From: CAIURC01 sp043777315
GTDB taxonomy: Bacteria > Verrucomicrobiota > Verrucomicrobiia > Chthoniobacterales > Chthoniobacteraceae
Direction: 5' to 3'
Length of the DNA: 64,000 nucleotides
Assembly: GCA_043777315.1 (NCBI GenBank)
Contig: JAYVPW010000097.1
Span: 60,394-124,393 of the forward strand
Shown one piece after another: positions 17,676 through 26,803 of this stretch; the stretch's first letter is position 1; the number at the start of each line of letters is the position of its first letter. Position numbers and translations under genes: made by a program. The notes beneath the pieces were generated by a model that was not told the origin of the DNA, searched no databases, and saw only the letters and a list, made by a program, of their open reading frames with translations.

Positions 17676-19195
17676 TCGGAGAATTCTGCGGGCCGCGGAG
17701 CAATGTGGGGAGCGCCATTTCCGGCACCCGGTTTGTGGGAAGGCGGGCGAGCCGGGGCGGGGTCGGGACATCCTTTTTGGGCATGATCTTCGCGCGGAAA
17801 AACGTCGGTCGCGGCCAGGACGGGCACCCCGCTGCACAATAATCCGCCGAGGCTGGGATCACCTCGAAAGCGCCGTGTCGGCGGGGTTCCCGCGGCCTTC
17901 ACGTCGCGCGCGTGCAACTGCCGTTGCTGTGCTTCGCACAGGTGAAAATGCCGATACGCACGCGGCGCAAACGAGAGCAGTTTTTCCGCGTCCTCCCAGC
18001 GCCCGAGCTGCATGAGAGAGGACGCGGCATTGCCGAAACCAACGACGTCCCGCGGCCATTTGGCGCAGAGCCGGAGCCAGACGGCGAGGGCTCCGGCGTG
18101 GTCGCCGGCGTGGTGGAGCGTCTGCCCCTGCCGGAGCAGGTAGAGCGGCGCGTCGTGCAGGCTCGGCGGGATTTCGTCGAGGAGTTCGGGGACGTTGACG
18201 ACCTGATTCGGGAGCGATGCTTCGATGAGCATCCGGCAGGCTTCGCGATCGGCCTTTTGCAGGGCGGCGATTTCGTCGAAGAGGTAGGTCAAAGCGCGGA
18301 GACCCGGATGCGCGCGGAGTGTTTCCAGCGACGCGGGTTCTTGCGCCAGCGCCCACAGGATGTGGTAGCGCGCGCCGAGAAAGTTTCCCTCGGCGAGATG
18401 CAGTGCGGCGTAGGCGGGCTGGTTTTGCAGGATCATGGCGCGGGCGGATTCCCGCGCGAATTCGATGGCGTGCAGGGATGCGTCGAGACGGTCGCGATAC
18501 CATTTGGCACACGCGGCGGCGGCTTCGGGAAAGCGCGCGACGGTGAGGGGATGAAGGCCGTGCGTGCCGCGCGCGGATTCAAACCGAAAGAGCTGCCGCC
18601 AATCCTCGGGGAGCTCGCGGAGGTCATTGCCATCGACGCGGATTTCCCCATCCCGGGTGCCGATCCACGACCGGAGTTCGGCAAAGGCGGGGTGCCACAG
18701 CGTGTGAGCCTGCGCGAGACTGAACGGACGGCTTTGCAGCGAGAGCCAGAGCGGCCGGAGGTCCGAATCGATCAGCGCTTTTTCGGAATAACTCTCCGCG
18801 TTTTCCATCGCCAGCGCGAGCCAGCCGAGCGCGGACTCGAAGGCTCCGAGCTTCGAATCCAGGCAGGCCATTTGATAGGCCGCGGAAGGATCGTCGGCAC
18901 CAGGCTCCGGCAGCGAGGCCAGCAATGTGCGGGCTTCCGCGGACCGGCCGGCGAAGTCGAGGGCGAGAGCCAGATTGAACGTGGCGTCTCGCGAACCTTC
19001 TGCCCGTGCCAGCATGAGCCGACCGGTCTCGATGGCTTCGTCGTAATGTTCCAGTCCGAGCCGGATGATGGTCAGCTCAGTCAGGATCGGGAGTTCATCC
19101 GCCGCGGCTGGCGGGAGCTGGAGCAGCTCCGCCTCCGCCTCTTTCAACATGCCGAGTTTTTTCAGGCCGATGGCCGTTTCGAGGATCGATTTCAT
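17672..19195 (-). CDS. TPR-repeat protein of unknown function
   Basis: 507 residues from ATG at 19195 (MKSILETAIGLKKLGMLKEA). Helical repeats in TPR style run through most of the chain, for example EAEAELLQLPPAAADELP, YDEAIETGRLMLARAEGS and DAEKLLSFAPRAYRHFHLCE. The last 80 residues are Pro/Gly/Arg-rich and unlike the rest, possibly read-through of non-coding sequence. No signal peptide or enzymatic motif. A GTG six bases upstream is an alternative start. It leads a two-gene unit with the HD hydrolase. Confidence 0.75.
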   Translation of the reverse strand: MKSILETAIGLKKLGMLKEAEAELLQLPPAAADELPILTELTIIRLGLEHYDEAIETGRLMLARAEGSRDATFNLALALDFAGRSAEARTLLASLPEPGADDPSAAYQMACLDSKLGAFESALGWLALAMENAESYSEKALIDSDLRPLWLSLQSRPFSLAQAHTLWHPAFAELRSWIGTRDGEIRVDGNDLRELPEDWRQLFRFESARGTHGLHPLTVARFPEAAAACAKWYRDRLDASLHAIEFARESARAMILQNQPAYAALHLAEGNFLGARYHILWALAQEPASLETLRAHPGLRALTYLFDEIAALQKADREACRMLIEASLPNQVVNVPELLDEIPPSLHDAPLYLLRQGQTLHHAGDHAGALAVWLRLCAKWPRDVVGFGNAASSLMQLGRWEDAEKLLSFAPRAYRHFHLCEAQQRQLHARDVKAAGTPPTRRFRGDPSLGGLLCSGVPVLAATDVFPREDHAQKGCPDPAPARPPSHKPGAGNGAPHIAPRPAEFSE

Positions 19196-19303
19196 GTTCA
19201 CGGCAGACCAGACAAACGGGCCGCGAAAGCGTCAACCGAACCGGACGTTTTTTTTTTAAAAGCGGTCGGGCGAGGCGGCGGAGCCCACCGGCCGATGGTG
19301 CGG

Positions 19304-19666
19304 CTAGCCGATGCGGAACTTGATGTCCCGCACCGTGCGCGGTCCGAAGCGCGCTTTCAGTTTCTCGAGAATCTGCGGTTTCCAGACCCGATCGAGATCG
19401 TAGAGCGCCGTGGGCTGGAGGACTTGGACGTAGAGCACCGCGTCTTTCAGCCGGCTCGGCGTGGAGTGGCCGGCGATGAATTCGCCCACGATCTCGGTCC
19501 ACGCGCGCATCACTTCATCCTCGCGCAGGCGATCCTTCAGTCCGAGCCCGGCAAGCACCTTCGCCATCGTCTCGCCGATGGGCTTCGAGGTTTCGCGGAT
19601 GAACGGCGTATTCGGCAATCCGCGCCATTCAGCGAGAGCGATCGCGCGCAGTTTTTCGGGACGCAT
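19304..19666 (-). CDS. dciA: DciA family (DUF721) helicase-associated protein
   Basis: 120 residues with the DUF721 pattern: an N-terminal helix, then EVMRAWTEIVGEFIAGHSTP, a beta strand AVLYVQVLQPTALYDLDR, and LEKLKARFGPRTVRDIKFRIG. DciA loads or assists the replicative helicase DnaB in bacteria without DnaC. The W..IVG..IA.H..P core is well preserved. It sits alone on the minus strand between the TPR gene and a ferredoxin, away from dnaA. Confidence 0.82.
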   Translation of the reverse strand: MRPEKLRAIALAEWRGLPNTPFIRETSKPIGETMAKVLAGLGLKDRLREDEVMRAWTEIVGEFIAGHSTPSRLKDAVLYVQVLQPTALYDLDRVWKPQILEKLKARFGPRTVRDIKFRIG

Positions 19667-19690
19667 TTTGAGAGAATGGCGTGAAACGCA

Positions 19691-19718
19691 AAACCCTCAC
19701 CGATCAGGGTGAGGGTTT
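19691..19718 (-). terminator. Probable intrinsic terminator of the ferredoxin gene
   Basis: A perfect 11-base-pair stem (AAACCCTCACC and its complement) with a 6-base loop. On the minus strand it is followed by TTTTG. It lies 28 bases beyond the ferredoxin stop codon and before dciA on that strand. The U-tract is short. Confidence 0.65.
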
Positions 19719-19745
19719 CGCATTCATCGAAAGTGGGGCCGCTGC

Positions 19746-19979
19746 TCAGACGCCGTCGCTGCCGATCGCTTCGACCGGGCAGCCTTCCATCGCCTCGCGG
19801 CAAAGGGTGTCCTCTTCGGGCGTCTCGGCTTGTTTGTAAACGTAGCTGTGACCGCCGTCGTCGTTGCGGGTGAAATTCGCCGGGGCCGTTTCGCGGCAGA
19901 GGTCGCAGTCGATGCACTGGTCATCGACGTAGAATTTTCCGGTCGTGTTTTCGGGGTATTTGTTTGCGAGATCGGCCAT
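19746..19979 (-). CDS. Ferredoxin, single [4Fe-4S] type
   Basis: 77 residues. Cysteines 22, 25 and 28 form CxxCxxC (QCIDCDLCRETAP) and C67 is followed by Pro (EGCPVEAIG), the 3+1 pattern of one [4Fe-4S] cluster; C60 is an extra cysteine. The chain between is acidic (NDDGGHSYVYKQAETPEEDT), usual for electron carriers. The gene is divergent from hemQ with a 117-base shared upstream region. Confidence 0.9.
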   Translation of the reverse strand: MADLANKYPENTTGKFYVDDQCIDCDLCRETAPANFTRNDDGGHSYVYKQAETPEEDTLCREAMEGCPVEAIGSDGV

Positions 19980-20096
19980 CGGTTTTGGATTTTTGGAGCG
20001 GTCAAAATAGGAACGAGTCGAGGCTTTGCAATGCTTTTCCCGCACGGCAAGTCGGGGGTTGACCACCCCGCGGAGGCTCCCGATGTTCTGCGCCCC

Positions 20097-20921
20097 ATGA
20101 CCGAAAAATCTCCCGCCAGCGTGGTGCCTCGCGAGGGCTGGCACGTGCTGCATCTTTTCTACCGCATCGAGCACGGACAGTGGGCGCTGCTGAGCCCGGA
20201 CGAGCAGCGCGAGGTGAAGACGAGCTTCACCGAGCTCGTCGCGGAAATCCGCGAGACCGAGACGACGCAGCTCCTGATTTTCAGCATCGTCTCGCCGAAA
20301 GCGGACATCGGTTTCATGCTGCTGACGCCCGATTTGCACACGGCGAATGCGATCGAAAAACGGCTCTCACTTTCGCTCGGACCGGACGTGCTGACGCCGG
20401 TTTACACCTACCTCTCGATGACGGAGGAGAGTGAATACACGACGAGCGATGCGGAATATGCCGTCACTTTGGAGAAGGAGGACGGGGTCGCGCCGGGCAC
20501 GCCGGAGTTCGAAAAAGGGATGGCGGAATTCAGCACGCGGATGACGAAATACCGGAAGGACAAACTGTACCCGGTGCTGCCGGTTTGGGAGGTCTTCTGC
20601 TTTTACCCGATGTCGAAGCGCCGCGCGGTCGGGCAGAATTGGTACGCGCTCGACTTCGAGGAGCGGAAGAAATTGATGCGCGGCCATGCGAAGGTCGGGC
20701 GCAAATATCACGGCAAAATTTTGCAGCTCATCACCGGTTCGACCGGGATCGAAGACGCCGAATGGGGCGTCACGCTTTTTGCGCACGACACGTTCGACGT
20801 GAAGGCGATCGTGTACGAGATGCGCTTCGATCCGGTCACTGCGGAGTACGGCGACTTCGGCGAGTTTTTCATCGGGCTCAGCGTTCCGCTGGACGAGCTG
20901 TTCCGGCGGGTGCAGTTGTAA
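20097..20921 (+). CDS. hemQ: Coproheme decarboxylase HemQ (chlorite dismutase family)
   Basis: 274 residues from ATG at 20097; the longer open frame upstream is not needed. HemQ converts coproheme to heme b in the coproporphyrin-dependent pathway. The decisive stretch is CFYPMSKRRAVGQNWY, with the Tyr and Lys that line the coproheme pocket. ERKKLMRGHAKVGRKYHGKI and TLFAHD follow, with the proximal His within GHAKVGRKYHGKI or close by, then IVYEMRFDPVTAEYGDFGEF. The distal Arg of true chlorite dismutases is not evident. HemQ implies a HemY/HemH partner set elsewhere in the genome. Confidence 0.93.
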   Translation: MTEKSPASVVPREGWHVLHLFYRIEHGQWALLSPDEQREVKTSFTELVAEIRETETTQLLIFSIVSPKADIGFMLLTPDLHTANAIEKRLSLSLGPDVLTPVYTYLSMTEESEYTTSDAEYAVTLEKEDGVAPGTPEFEKGMAEFSTRMTKYRKDKLYPVLPVWEVFCFYPMSKRRAVGQNWYALDFEERKKLMRGHAKVGRKYHGKILQLITGSTGIEDAEWGVTLFAHDTFDVKAIVYEMRFDPVTAEYGDFGEFFIGLSVPLDELFRRVQL

Positions 20922-20923
20922 AG

Positions 20924-21124
20924 ATGAAGTCACCGCTGCGCCTCGGCCTCTTCGCAGTTCTCCCGCTCCTCGCGCTCGCTGGCTGCAACGATACTCCTGC
21001 TCAATCCGGAGGGTCGGGCGGCGGCGGCGGGGGTGGCGGCAGCTCGCACAGCAAAAGCCACGGACAGGCGAGTAAAGAGCGGCTCGCCAAGGCGCAACAT
21101 CACGACCAAAAGGCGCACAAATAA
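20924..21124 (+). CDS. Small Gly/His/Lys-rich lipoprotein
   Basis: 66 residues starting 2 bases after the hemQ stop. A signal peptide (MKSPLRLGLFAVLPLLALAG) ends in the lipobox LAGC, with Cys 21 as lipid site. The mature part has a run of about ten glycines, then a basic His/Ser/Lys tail (SSHSKSHGQASKERLAK and QHHDQKAHK). No known domain. The His-rich tail could bind metal, but this is speculation from composition. Confidence 0.65.
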   Translation: MKSPLRLGLFAVLPLLALAGCNDTPAQSGGSGGGGGGGGSSHSKSHGQASKERLAKAQHHDQKAHK

Positions 21125-21181
21125 TCCTCCCGGCATCTGCTCGGACGGACAGCGGAGCAAAGTCACTTTTTTTTTCCCGCG

Positions 21182-21985
21182 ATGAACGAAGACGCCACCT
21201 CGAAACGCACGCGCCTCGCCGAACTCTTGCGCGCGCGGACACCGGTGCTCATCGCGTACAGTGGCGGCGTGGACAGCGCGTTTCTGCTCGCGGAGGCGCA
21301 CCGGCTTCTCGGCGACCGGATGCTCGGGGTGATCGCCGACAGCCCGAGCCTGCCGCGGCAGGCGCTCGCCGACGCGCTCGCGCTGGCGGAGAAAATCGGC
21401 GTGCCGGTCGAGGTCATCCGCACCGTCGAGATGGAGAATCCCGACTACGCGAGCAACCCGATGAACCGCTGTTATTTTTGCAAGGCCGAGCTTTTCGCGA
21501 AGCTCGACGCGCTTGCGCTGGAGCGCGGTTTTCGGGCGATCGCGTACGGCGAGAATGCCGACGACGCGCGGGCGGATCGGCCGGGAAGGCAGGCAGCATC
21601 AGAGTTTGCGGTCATCGCGCCATTGAAGGACGCGGGACTTTCGAAAGCGGAAATCCGCGAGCTCTCGCGCGAGCTCGGGCTCCCCACGGCCGACGCCCCC
21701 GCGCAGCCGTGCCTCAGCTCGCGCATCCCGCACGGGACGCCCGTCACGCTCGAAGCGCTGGCGATGGTCGAGCGCGGGGAGGCGCTGGTCCGGTCGCTCG
21801 GCTTCCGCGTTTTCCGGGTGCGGCATCTCGCGCAGGCGGCGGGCGCGCCCTTCGCCCGCGTGCAAATCGCGCCCGGGGAAATGGGCCGTCTCGCGGACGT
21901 GCAGCGCGAGTTGGAGGCGGGATTGCGCGGAGTCGGATATGCCGCAGTCGAGGTCGATCCCGCGGGCTACCGCTCTGCGGCGTGA
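21182..21985 (+). CDS. larE: ATP-dependent sacrificial sulfur transferase LarE
   Basis: 267 residues. The PP-loop SGGVDS is at 27-32. NRCYFCK and PCLSSRIPHG follow, with the cysteine that donates sulfur near residue 177 (C176 in Lactobacillus LarE). The family makes the nickel-pincer cofactor of lactate racemase and related racemases/epimerases. larA, larB and larC are not in the window, so the cofactor user is unknown. Stop overlaps the next start (GTGA). Confidence 0.9.
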   Translation: MNEDATSKRTRLAELLRARTPVLIAYSGGVDSAFLLAEAHRLLGDRMLGVIADSPSLPRQALADALALAEKIGVPVEVIRTVEMENPDYASNPMNRCYFCKAELFAKLDALALERGFRAIAYGENADDARADRPGRQAASEFAVIAPLKDAGLSKAEIRELSRELGLPTADAPAQPCLSSRIPHGTPVTLEALAMVERGEALVRSLGFRVFRVRHLAQAAGAPFARVQIAPGEMGRLADVQRELEAGLRGVGYAAVEVDPAGYRSAA

Positions 21986-22605
21986 GCGCGCGGGACGAGC
22001 GTCTCAGCCCGACTGCCGCCGCGCTGCGCGATCATTTTGCGCGGCACAACCGGCGCGTGGCGGTCCTAGTCGCGCTCACGCTGTTCCTCGCGACGGGACT
22101 TTGGTTCATCAGCTACGCGATCGTCTATTGGCTCACGCTGCTCTTCCTCAGCGCCGCGCATGGGCTGGAGGCACGACCGCCCGACACCTTCCCGGTGCTC
22201 TTCATTTACAGCGCTGCGCTGCTCATCATCGTGAGCTGGATCGCGCGCGCCATTTTCCCAAATGACACCGCGCGCGACGACAAATCGCTCTTCGAAATCG
22301 CCGCCGATTTCCTCCTCGCCGTCCCGCGGGCGACCCTTGCGATCTGGGGCAATCTCTCCGCCTGGCAGCGCCTCACCGATGACGAACTCGAGCTCGCCGC
22401 CGGGCTCGTCAAACTCCTCCGCGACGAGCCGCGCCTGCCGCTCCAAAGCCTGCCCGTCGAGCTGCCCGACCGCGCGTCCCGGCGCAAAATCCTCCTTGCC
22501 CTGCAACTCTCGCAAGTCATCAAAATCCGCCGGACCAACAGCGTCACCTGGCTCTCCCTGACGCGCGCCGTGCTGGAAGGGAGAGCGCTCGCGGAGCGGA
22601 AGTGA
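21982..22605 (+). CDS. Membrane protein of unknown function
   Basis: 207 residues from GTG at 21982, overlapping the larE stop. Two or three hydrophobic segments (VLVALTLFLATGLWFISYAIVY and FPVLFIYSAALLIIVSWIARA) are followed by a soluble helical C-terminal half (DDELELAAGLVKLLRDEPRL, ending LSLTRAVLEGRALAERK). No recognised family. Coupled to larE but no functional link is visible. Confidence 0.75.
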   Translation: MSARDERLSPTAAALRDHFARHNRRVAVLVALTLFLATGLWFISYAIVYWLTLLFLSAAHGLEARPPDTFPVLFIYSAALLIIVSWIARAIFPNDTARDDKSLFEIAADFLLAVPRATLAIWGNLSAWQRLTDDELELAAGLVKLLRDEPRLPLQSLPVELPDRASRRKILLALQLSQVIKIRRTNSVTWLSLTRAVLEGRALAERK

Positions 22606-22628
22606 CGCGCGGCGCGTCCATCATTCCT

Positions 22629-22766
22629 CGTCATCCTGAGCGGAGCGACAGCGCAGTCGAAGGACCTCTTACTTTTCCCCCAGACCAGCGCGCACACTGC
22701 GGAGGCGGAAATAGTTAGAGGTCCTTCGACTGCGTTCCGCTGTCGCTCCACTTCGCTCAGGATGAC
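22629..22766. repeat. Family A inverted repeat, copy 3
   Basis: CGTCATCCTGAGCGGAGCGA to CTCAGGATGAC with inner GTCGAAGGACCTCTTACTTT arm and complement; the right inner arm has a small change (AAATAGTTAGAGGTCC). It lies between the membrane protein and yajC. The following 130 bases (22767-22896) presumably carry the yajC-secDF promoter, but no convincing -35/-10 pair was found. Confidence 0.88.
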
Positions 22767-22896
22767 ATTGAGAAAGACGCGCGCCGCCCCCCGCGGGGGA
22801 GAAATCCTTGGACAAACCCGGGGGGCTAAATAACGTGCCGGTCCCAAATTTCCGGCGGATCGTTTCTGGCCGGCGTCCCCGTCTCCACACCGCCGC

Positions 22897-23244
22897 ATGA
22901 TCTCTCCCACCTTCCTCTTCCTCGCCGACGCGCCCGCCGCCAAAGGGCCCGATTCCAGCATGACCATGATGGTCTATATGGTCTTCGCGTTCGTGATGAT
23001 CTACCTCATTTCGATCCGCCCGCAGCAGCAGAAGGCGAAGAAACTCGCGGCCCAAATCTCGGCCACCAAGACCGGCGACAAGGTGATCACGGCCAGCGGC
23101 ATCCACGGCATGATCTCGAATGTGAAGGAGTCCACTTTCATCCTGAAGATCGCGGAGAACGTGAAGATCGAGATCGAGAAATCGTCCGTCTCCACCATCG
23201 TCAAATCCGCCTCCGAGCCGGCCGAGCTCGTCGTCCAATCTTAA
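22897..23244 (+). CDS. yajC: Preprotein translocase subunit YajC
   Basis: 115 residues. One membrane segment (MTMMVYMVFAFVMIYLISI) is followed by the hallmark RPQQQKAKKLAAQ, then an SH3-like domain with TGDKVITASGIHGMI and VKIEIEKSSVSTIV. Component of the SecDF-YajC complex that assists protein export. It stands 10 bases upstream of secDF, the standard order. Confidence 0.95.
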   Translation: MISPTFLFLADAPAAKGPDSSMTMMVYMVFAFVMIYLISIRPQQQKAKKLAAQISATKTGDKVITASGIHGMISNVKESTFILKIAENVKIEIEKSSVSTIVKSASEPAELVVQS

Positions 23245-23254
23245 TTCCCCCGCG

Positions 23255-25651
23255 ATGTCCCCGATCCTGACGTTCCTCTTCGGACTGCTCCTGCTGGTCC
23301 TTTTCGGCTGGTATCTTTTCACCGACAGCGAGCGCGCCAAGCGCGTCCTCGGCACCGCCCTCACCGTCCTGCTCGTCGCCTTTTGCGTGCAGGCGATCAA
23401 CCCGCCGTTCGACGTGCGGGACGCGCAGGGCAAGATCCTGCAATACGGGAAAATCCACCTCGGCCTCGACCTGCGCGGCGGCACTTCCTTCCTCATCCGG
23501 CTCATCCCGCCGCCCGCGGAGAACGGCGAGAAAAAGACGATCGACAAAGGGATGGTCGATCAGGCGATGGAGGCCTTTCGCAAGCGCGTCGATCCGAACG
23601 GCGTCAGCGAGCCGATCATCACCCCGCAGAGCACCGACCGGATTTTGATCCAAATCCCCGGCCTCGACCCGGCGAAAATCGTCGAGACCCGCGAGATCCT
23701 GAAGCAGGTCGCGAAGCTCGAGTTTCGCCTCGTCCATCCGCGCAGTTCGCAGCTCATGCCGGGGATCGAGGCGGGCACGGAAGTCATCCCGCCCGGCTAC
23801 TCCGTCGAGTCGATGGAGTACGATCGCGACGGCAAAAAGGAATCGCGCAGCCTTCTCATCCGGAAAAAAGCCGACCTCTCCGGCGACCGCGTGACGCGGG
23901 CGGGCGCGCGACTGGATGCGCAGGGCTGGGAAGTCTCGCTGACCTTCGATTCGCCGGGCGCCGATCAATTCGCCGCGCTGACCAAGCAGGTCGCCGCCGA
24001 GCGCTCCTCGATGGCGATCCTGCTCGATGGAAAAGTGATGTCCGCGCCGACCGTGGACTACGACAAATTTCACGAAACCGGCATCGTCGGCGGCAGCGCG
24101 CAAATCAGCGGCGGGCACATGAGCGAAAAGGAAGCCCGCACGCTCAGCAGCGCGCTGCAAAACCCGCTGCAAACGCCGGTCGCGATCGAGGAAGAGCGCA
24201 GCGCCTCCTCCACCCTCGGCGCGGACGCGATCAAAAGCGGCATCACCGCCGGCGTTGGCGGGCTCGTTTTCGTCCTCATTTTCGTCATCATTTACTACCG
24301 CTTCGCCGGCCTCGTCGCCGTCGTCGGGCTGCTCGTGAACATCGCGCTGCTCTTCGGCGCGATGTCGATGTTCAACTTCGTCCTCACCCTCCCCGGCATC
24401 GCCGGCATCATCCTGACCATCGGCCTCGCGGTCGATGCGAACGTCCTCATTTACGAGCGGCTCCGCGAAGAAATGGCCGCGGGCAAATCGCTCGGCGCCT
24501 CGATCGATGCGGCCTACAACAAGGCTTTCAGCGTCATCTTCGACGCGAATGCGACGACGCTGATCACCGCCGCGATCCTTTTCTGGCTCTCGACCGGGCC
24601 GGTCAAAGGCTTCGCGGTCACGCTGACCGTCGGCATCATCGCCTCCGTCTTCTCGGCGATGGTCGTGACGCGGGCGCTCTTCTCGTGGGCGCTGAAATTC
24701 GGCATCCTGAAAAAAATCACGATGCTCCATTTGATCTCCGGCCAGGGCTTCGATTTCCTCGGCCGCCGGCGTCTCTGGATCGGCATCTCGCTGGCGGTGA
24801 TCGCTGTCAGCATGACGGGCTTCGCGATTCGCGGTGAGAAGAACTTCGGCATCGACTTCAAAGGCGGCGACCTGCTCGTGCTCGAGGCAAAAAACACCAC
24901 CGACACCGCTGACGTGCGCAAAGCGCTCACCGGCATCAATCTCGGCGACGTGGTCATTCAAAAAGAGGCCTCGGTGGACCACACTTACATCAGCATTCGC
25001 AGCCCGGAAGGAACGGCGGAAGCGGTGAAGACGCAGCTCGAAAAGGCGATGCCGGACGAAGCCTTCGTGCAGCATCAGAAAGATCACGTCGGCAAGATCG
25101 TCGGCGGCGAACTGGCGCGCAGTTCACTCCTTGCACTCGGCCTCGGCTCGCTCGGCATCCTGCTCTTCGTCTCGCTGCGCTTCGAGTTCTCGTTCGCCAT
25201 CGGAGCTCTCGTCGCGCTGCTCCACGATGTGCTGATCACCGTCGGCGTTTTCGCCCTTTTCGGCCGCGAACTCTCGCTCGTCATGGTCGGCGCGATCCTC
25301 ACGATCGCGGGCTATTCGATCAACGACACCATCGTCGTTTACGACCGCATCCGCGAAGGCTTGCACAGCGGCCGGCGCGGGTCGGTGCAGTCGATCATGA
25401 ACGCCTCGATCAACGAGACCCTGAGCCGCACGCTCCTCACCTCCGGCTGCACGCTGCTCTCGGTCGCCGCGCTCTTTTTCTTCGGCGGTCCGGTGCTGCA
25501 CGACTTCGCGTTTGCGATCCTCATCGGCGTCGTCGTCGGCACGTATTCGTCCATCTTCATCGCCTCGCCGGTGGTGCTCTGGTGGAGCGGCCGGAAGGGC
25601 CAGAATTTGCGCACCGAAGTGAAGCGCGCCGAGCTGGAAGTCATCTCGTAG
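23255..25651 (+). CDS. secDF: Fused protein translocase SecDF
   Basis: 798 residues, SecD and SecF in one chain. The SecD part has LGLDLRGGTSFLIRL, the P1 periplasmic region, SGITAGVGGLVFVLIFVIIYY and GLAVDANVLIYERLREE. The SecF part begins around residue 500 with NFGIDFKGGDLLVLE and has GYSINDTIVVYDRIREG and the final membrane segments. The acidic residues of the proton path lie in the DANVLIYERLREE and NDTIVVYDRIRE motifs. RND-like pump that pulls secreted proteins across the inner membrane using the proton or sodium gradient. Normal length for fused forms. Confidence 0.97.
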   Translation: MSPILTFLFGLLLLVLFGWYLFTDSERAKRVLGTALTVLLVAFCVQAINPPFDVRDAQGKILQYGKIHLGLDLRGGTSFLIRLIPPPAENGEKKTIDKGMVDQAMEAFRKRVDPNGVSEPIITPQSTDRILIQIPGLDPAKIVETREILKQVAKLEFRLVHPRSSQLMPGIEAGTEVIPPGYSVESMEYDRDGKKESRSLLIRKKADLSGDRVTRAGARLDAQGWEVSLTFDSPGADQFAALTKQVAAERSSMAILLDGKVMSAPTVDYDKFHETGIVGGSAQISGGHMSEKEARTLSSALQNPLQTPVAIEEERSASSTLGADAIKSGITAGVGGLVFVLIFVIIYYRFAGLVAVVGLLVNIALLFGAMSMFNFVLTLPGIAGIILTIGLAVDANVLIYERLREEMAAGKSLGASIDAAYNKAFSVIFDANATTLITAAILFWLSTGPVKGFAVTLTVGIIASVFSAMVVTRALFSWALKFGILKKITMLHLISGQGFDFLGRRRLWIGISLAVIAVSMTGFAIRGEKNFGIDFKGGDLLVLEAKNTTDTADVRKALTGINLGDVVIQKEASVDHTYISIRSPEGTAEAVKTQLEKAMPDEAFVQHQKDHVGKIVGGELARSSLLALGLGSLGILLFVSLRFEFSFAIGALVALLHDVLITVGVFALFGRELSLVMVGAILTIAGYSINDTIVVYDRIREGLHSGRRGSVQSIMNASINETLSRTLLTSGCTLLSVAALFFFGGPVLHDFAFAILIGVVVGTYSSIFIASPVVLWWSGRKGQNLRTEVKRAELEVIS

Positions 25652-25684
25652 CCCCATCATTTCTCGCCCCCGGACCCAGCAAAC

Positions 25685-26038
25685 ATGCCGACTTACGAGT
25701 ATCAGTGCACGAAGTGCAAAAAGGGATTTGAACTCACGCAGTCGATGAAAGACGACGCGCTCACCGTCTGCCCGAAAGAGCAGTGCCGGATGAAAACCTG
25801 GGGCAAGGGCGCGGTGAAACGGCAGATCGGAACCGGTGCCGGGCTCATCTTCAAAGGCTCGGGATTTTACATCACCGACTACCGCAGCGAGGGCTACAAA
25901 ACTGCGGCGAAGAAGGACATTCCCGCCTCCGCGGAGCCGGCGAAATCCGAGACGAAAACCGACTCGAAGCCGGAGAAAAAAACAGAGACGAAACCCGCGG
26001 CGGTCGAGAAAACGAAGCCTTCGAAAAAAAAGGAATAA
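25685..26038 (+). CDS. FmdB-type zinc ribbon protein
   Basis: 117 residues. The N-terminus MPTYEYQCTKCKKGFEL is the FmdB/CxxC zinc ribbon signature; the second pair is CPKEQC. The middle has KGSGFYITDYRS, also standard. The C-terminal 45 residues are a Lys/Glu/Thr/Pro-rich tail, probably disordered. The FmdB family was first linked to formamidase/amidase regulation but has no general function. It ends 1 base before the next start (TAAATG). Confidence 0.88.
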   Translation: MPTYEYQCTKCKKGFELTQSMKDDALTVCPKEQCRMKTWGKGAVKRQIGTGAGLIFKGSGFYITDYRSEGYKTAAKKDIPASAEPAKSETKTDSKPEKKTETKPAAVEKTKPSKKKE

Positions 26039-26803
26039 ATGGCGACTACGACCCCGAGCCTGACCTGCCCGCAATGCGGGTATGTGAACGAAGCCGAGCG
26101 CGTCTATTGCCACAACTGCGGCGCGAAACTCGACCGCTCGCTCTTGCCGAAAGAGGACGACTCGAAGGCGAAAGACTCGATCGAAAAAACCCGGCGGCGG
26201 GTCAAGAAGATGACCAATCCCGGCGGCAGCGTGGTCGTCCGCGAAGCGAAAACGGCGGCGAAGGCGATCGCCGGAGCGGCCGTTCTGGCGTTGATCGTGC
26301 AGCTCGCCCGCGAGCCGGATGGAGTGCCGCGCGCGGACACCGAACCGGCGTCGCGCATTCTCTCGAGTGAGATCGACCAAGCTTTCGAATCCGGGCAGAT
26401 GCGGCAGCTCGTATTTTCCGAAGCCGACGTAAATGCACACCTGCGCTCGACAGTGCGGGCGAAGACCGGCGGCAGCACGATCCCTGGCGTGAGTTTCGAG
26501 CGCGCGTTCGTGGCTCTCGAGCCGGGAATCTGCCGCATCGGCATCCAGCAATCGCTGTGGGGCTTCCCGCTTTATTCGGGCATCGCCTACCAACTCGAGG
26601 TGAAGAACGGCGTGTTCACGGCGACCCAGCACGGCGGGAACTTTGGGCGCGTCCCGATTCATCCGAAGCTGATGCAAGTCGGCGACTTCGCTTTTCAAAA
26701 ACTTTGGACGGCGCTGAAACGAGAGCACGAGCAGTTGCAAAAACTGCAGGCGATCGTGATCGAAAAGGGGCGGATCATGCTGGTCACCAAAGCAACGCGA
26801 TGA
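26039..26803 (+). CDS. Zinc-ribbon membrane protein of unknown function
   Basis: 254 residues. Starts with a zinc ribbon CPQCGYVNEAERVYCHNCGAK-type pair (two CxxC), then a charged helix, one hydrophobic segment (KAIAGAAVLALIVQLA) and an extracytoplasmic domain (SEIDQAFESGQMRQLVFSEA to VIEKGRIMLVTKATR). Cytoplasmic sensor-like head with an outside domain of unknown type. The stop overlaps the next start (ATGA), so the FmdB protein, this one and the exported protein after it form one unit. Confidence 0.72.
   Translation: MATTTPSLTCPQCGYVNEAERVYCHNCGAKLDRSLLPKEDDSKAKDSIEKTRRRVKKMTNPGGSVVVREAKTAAKAIAGAAVLALIVQLAREPDGVPRADTEPASRILSSEIDQAFESGQMRQLVFSEADVNAHLRSTVRAKTGGSTIPGVSFERAFVALEPGICRIGIQQSLWGFPLYSGIAYQLEVKNGVFTATQHGGNFGRVPIHPKLMQVGDFAFQKLWTALKREHEQLQKLQAIVIEKGRIMLVTKATR

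Noticed and set aside
22800..22830. Sigma-70 promoter TTGGAC/TAAATA before yajC
   Set aside because: Spacing between the two boxes is only about 13 bases, too short to be convincing.
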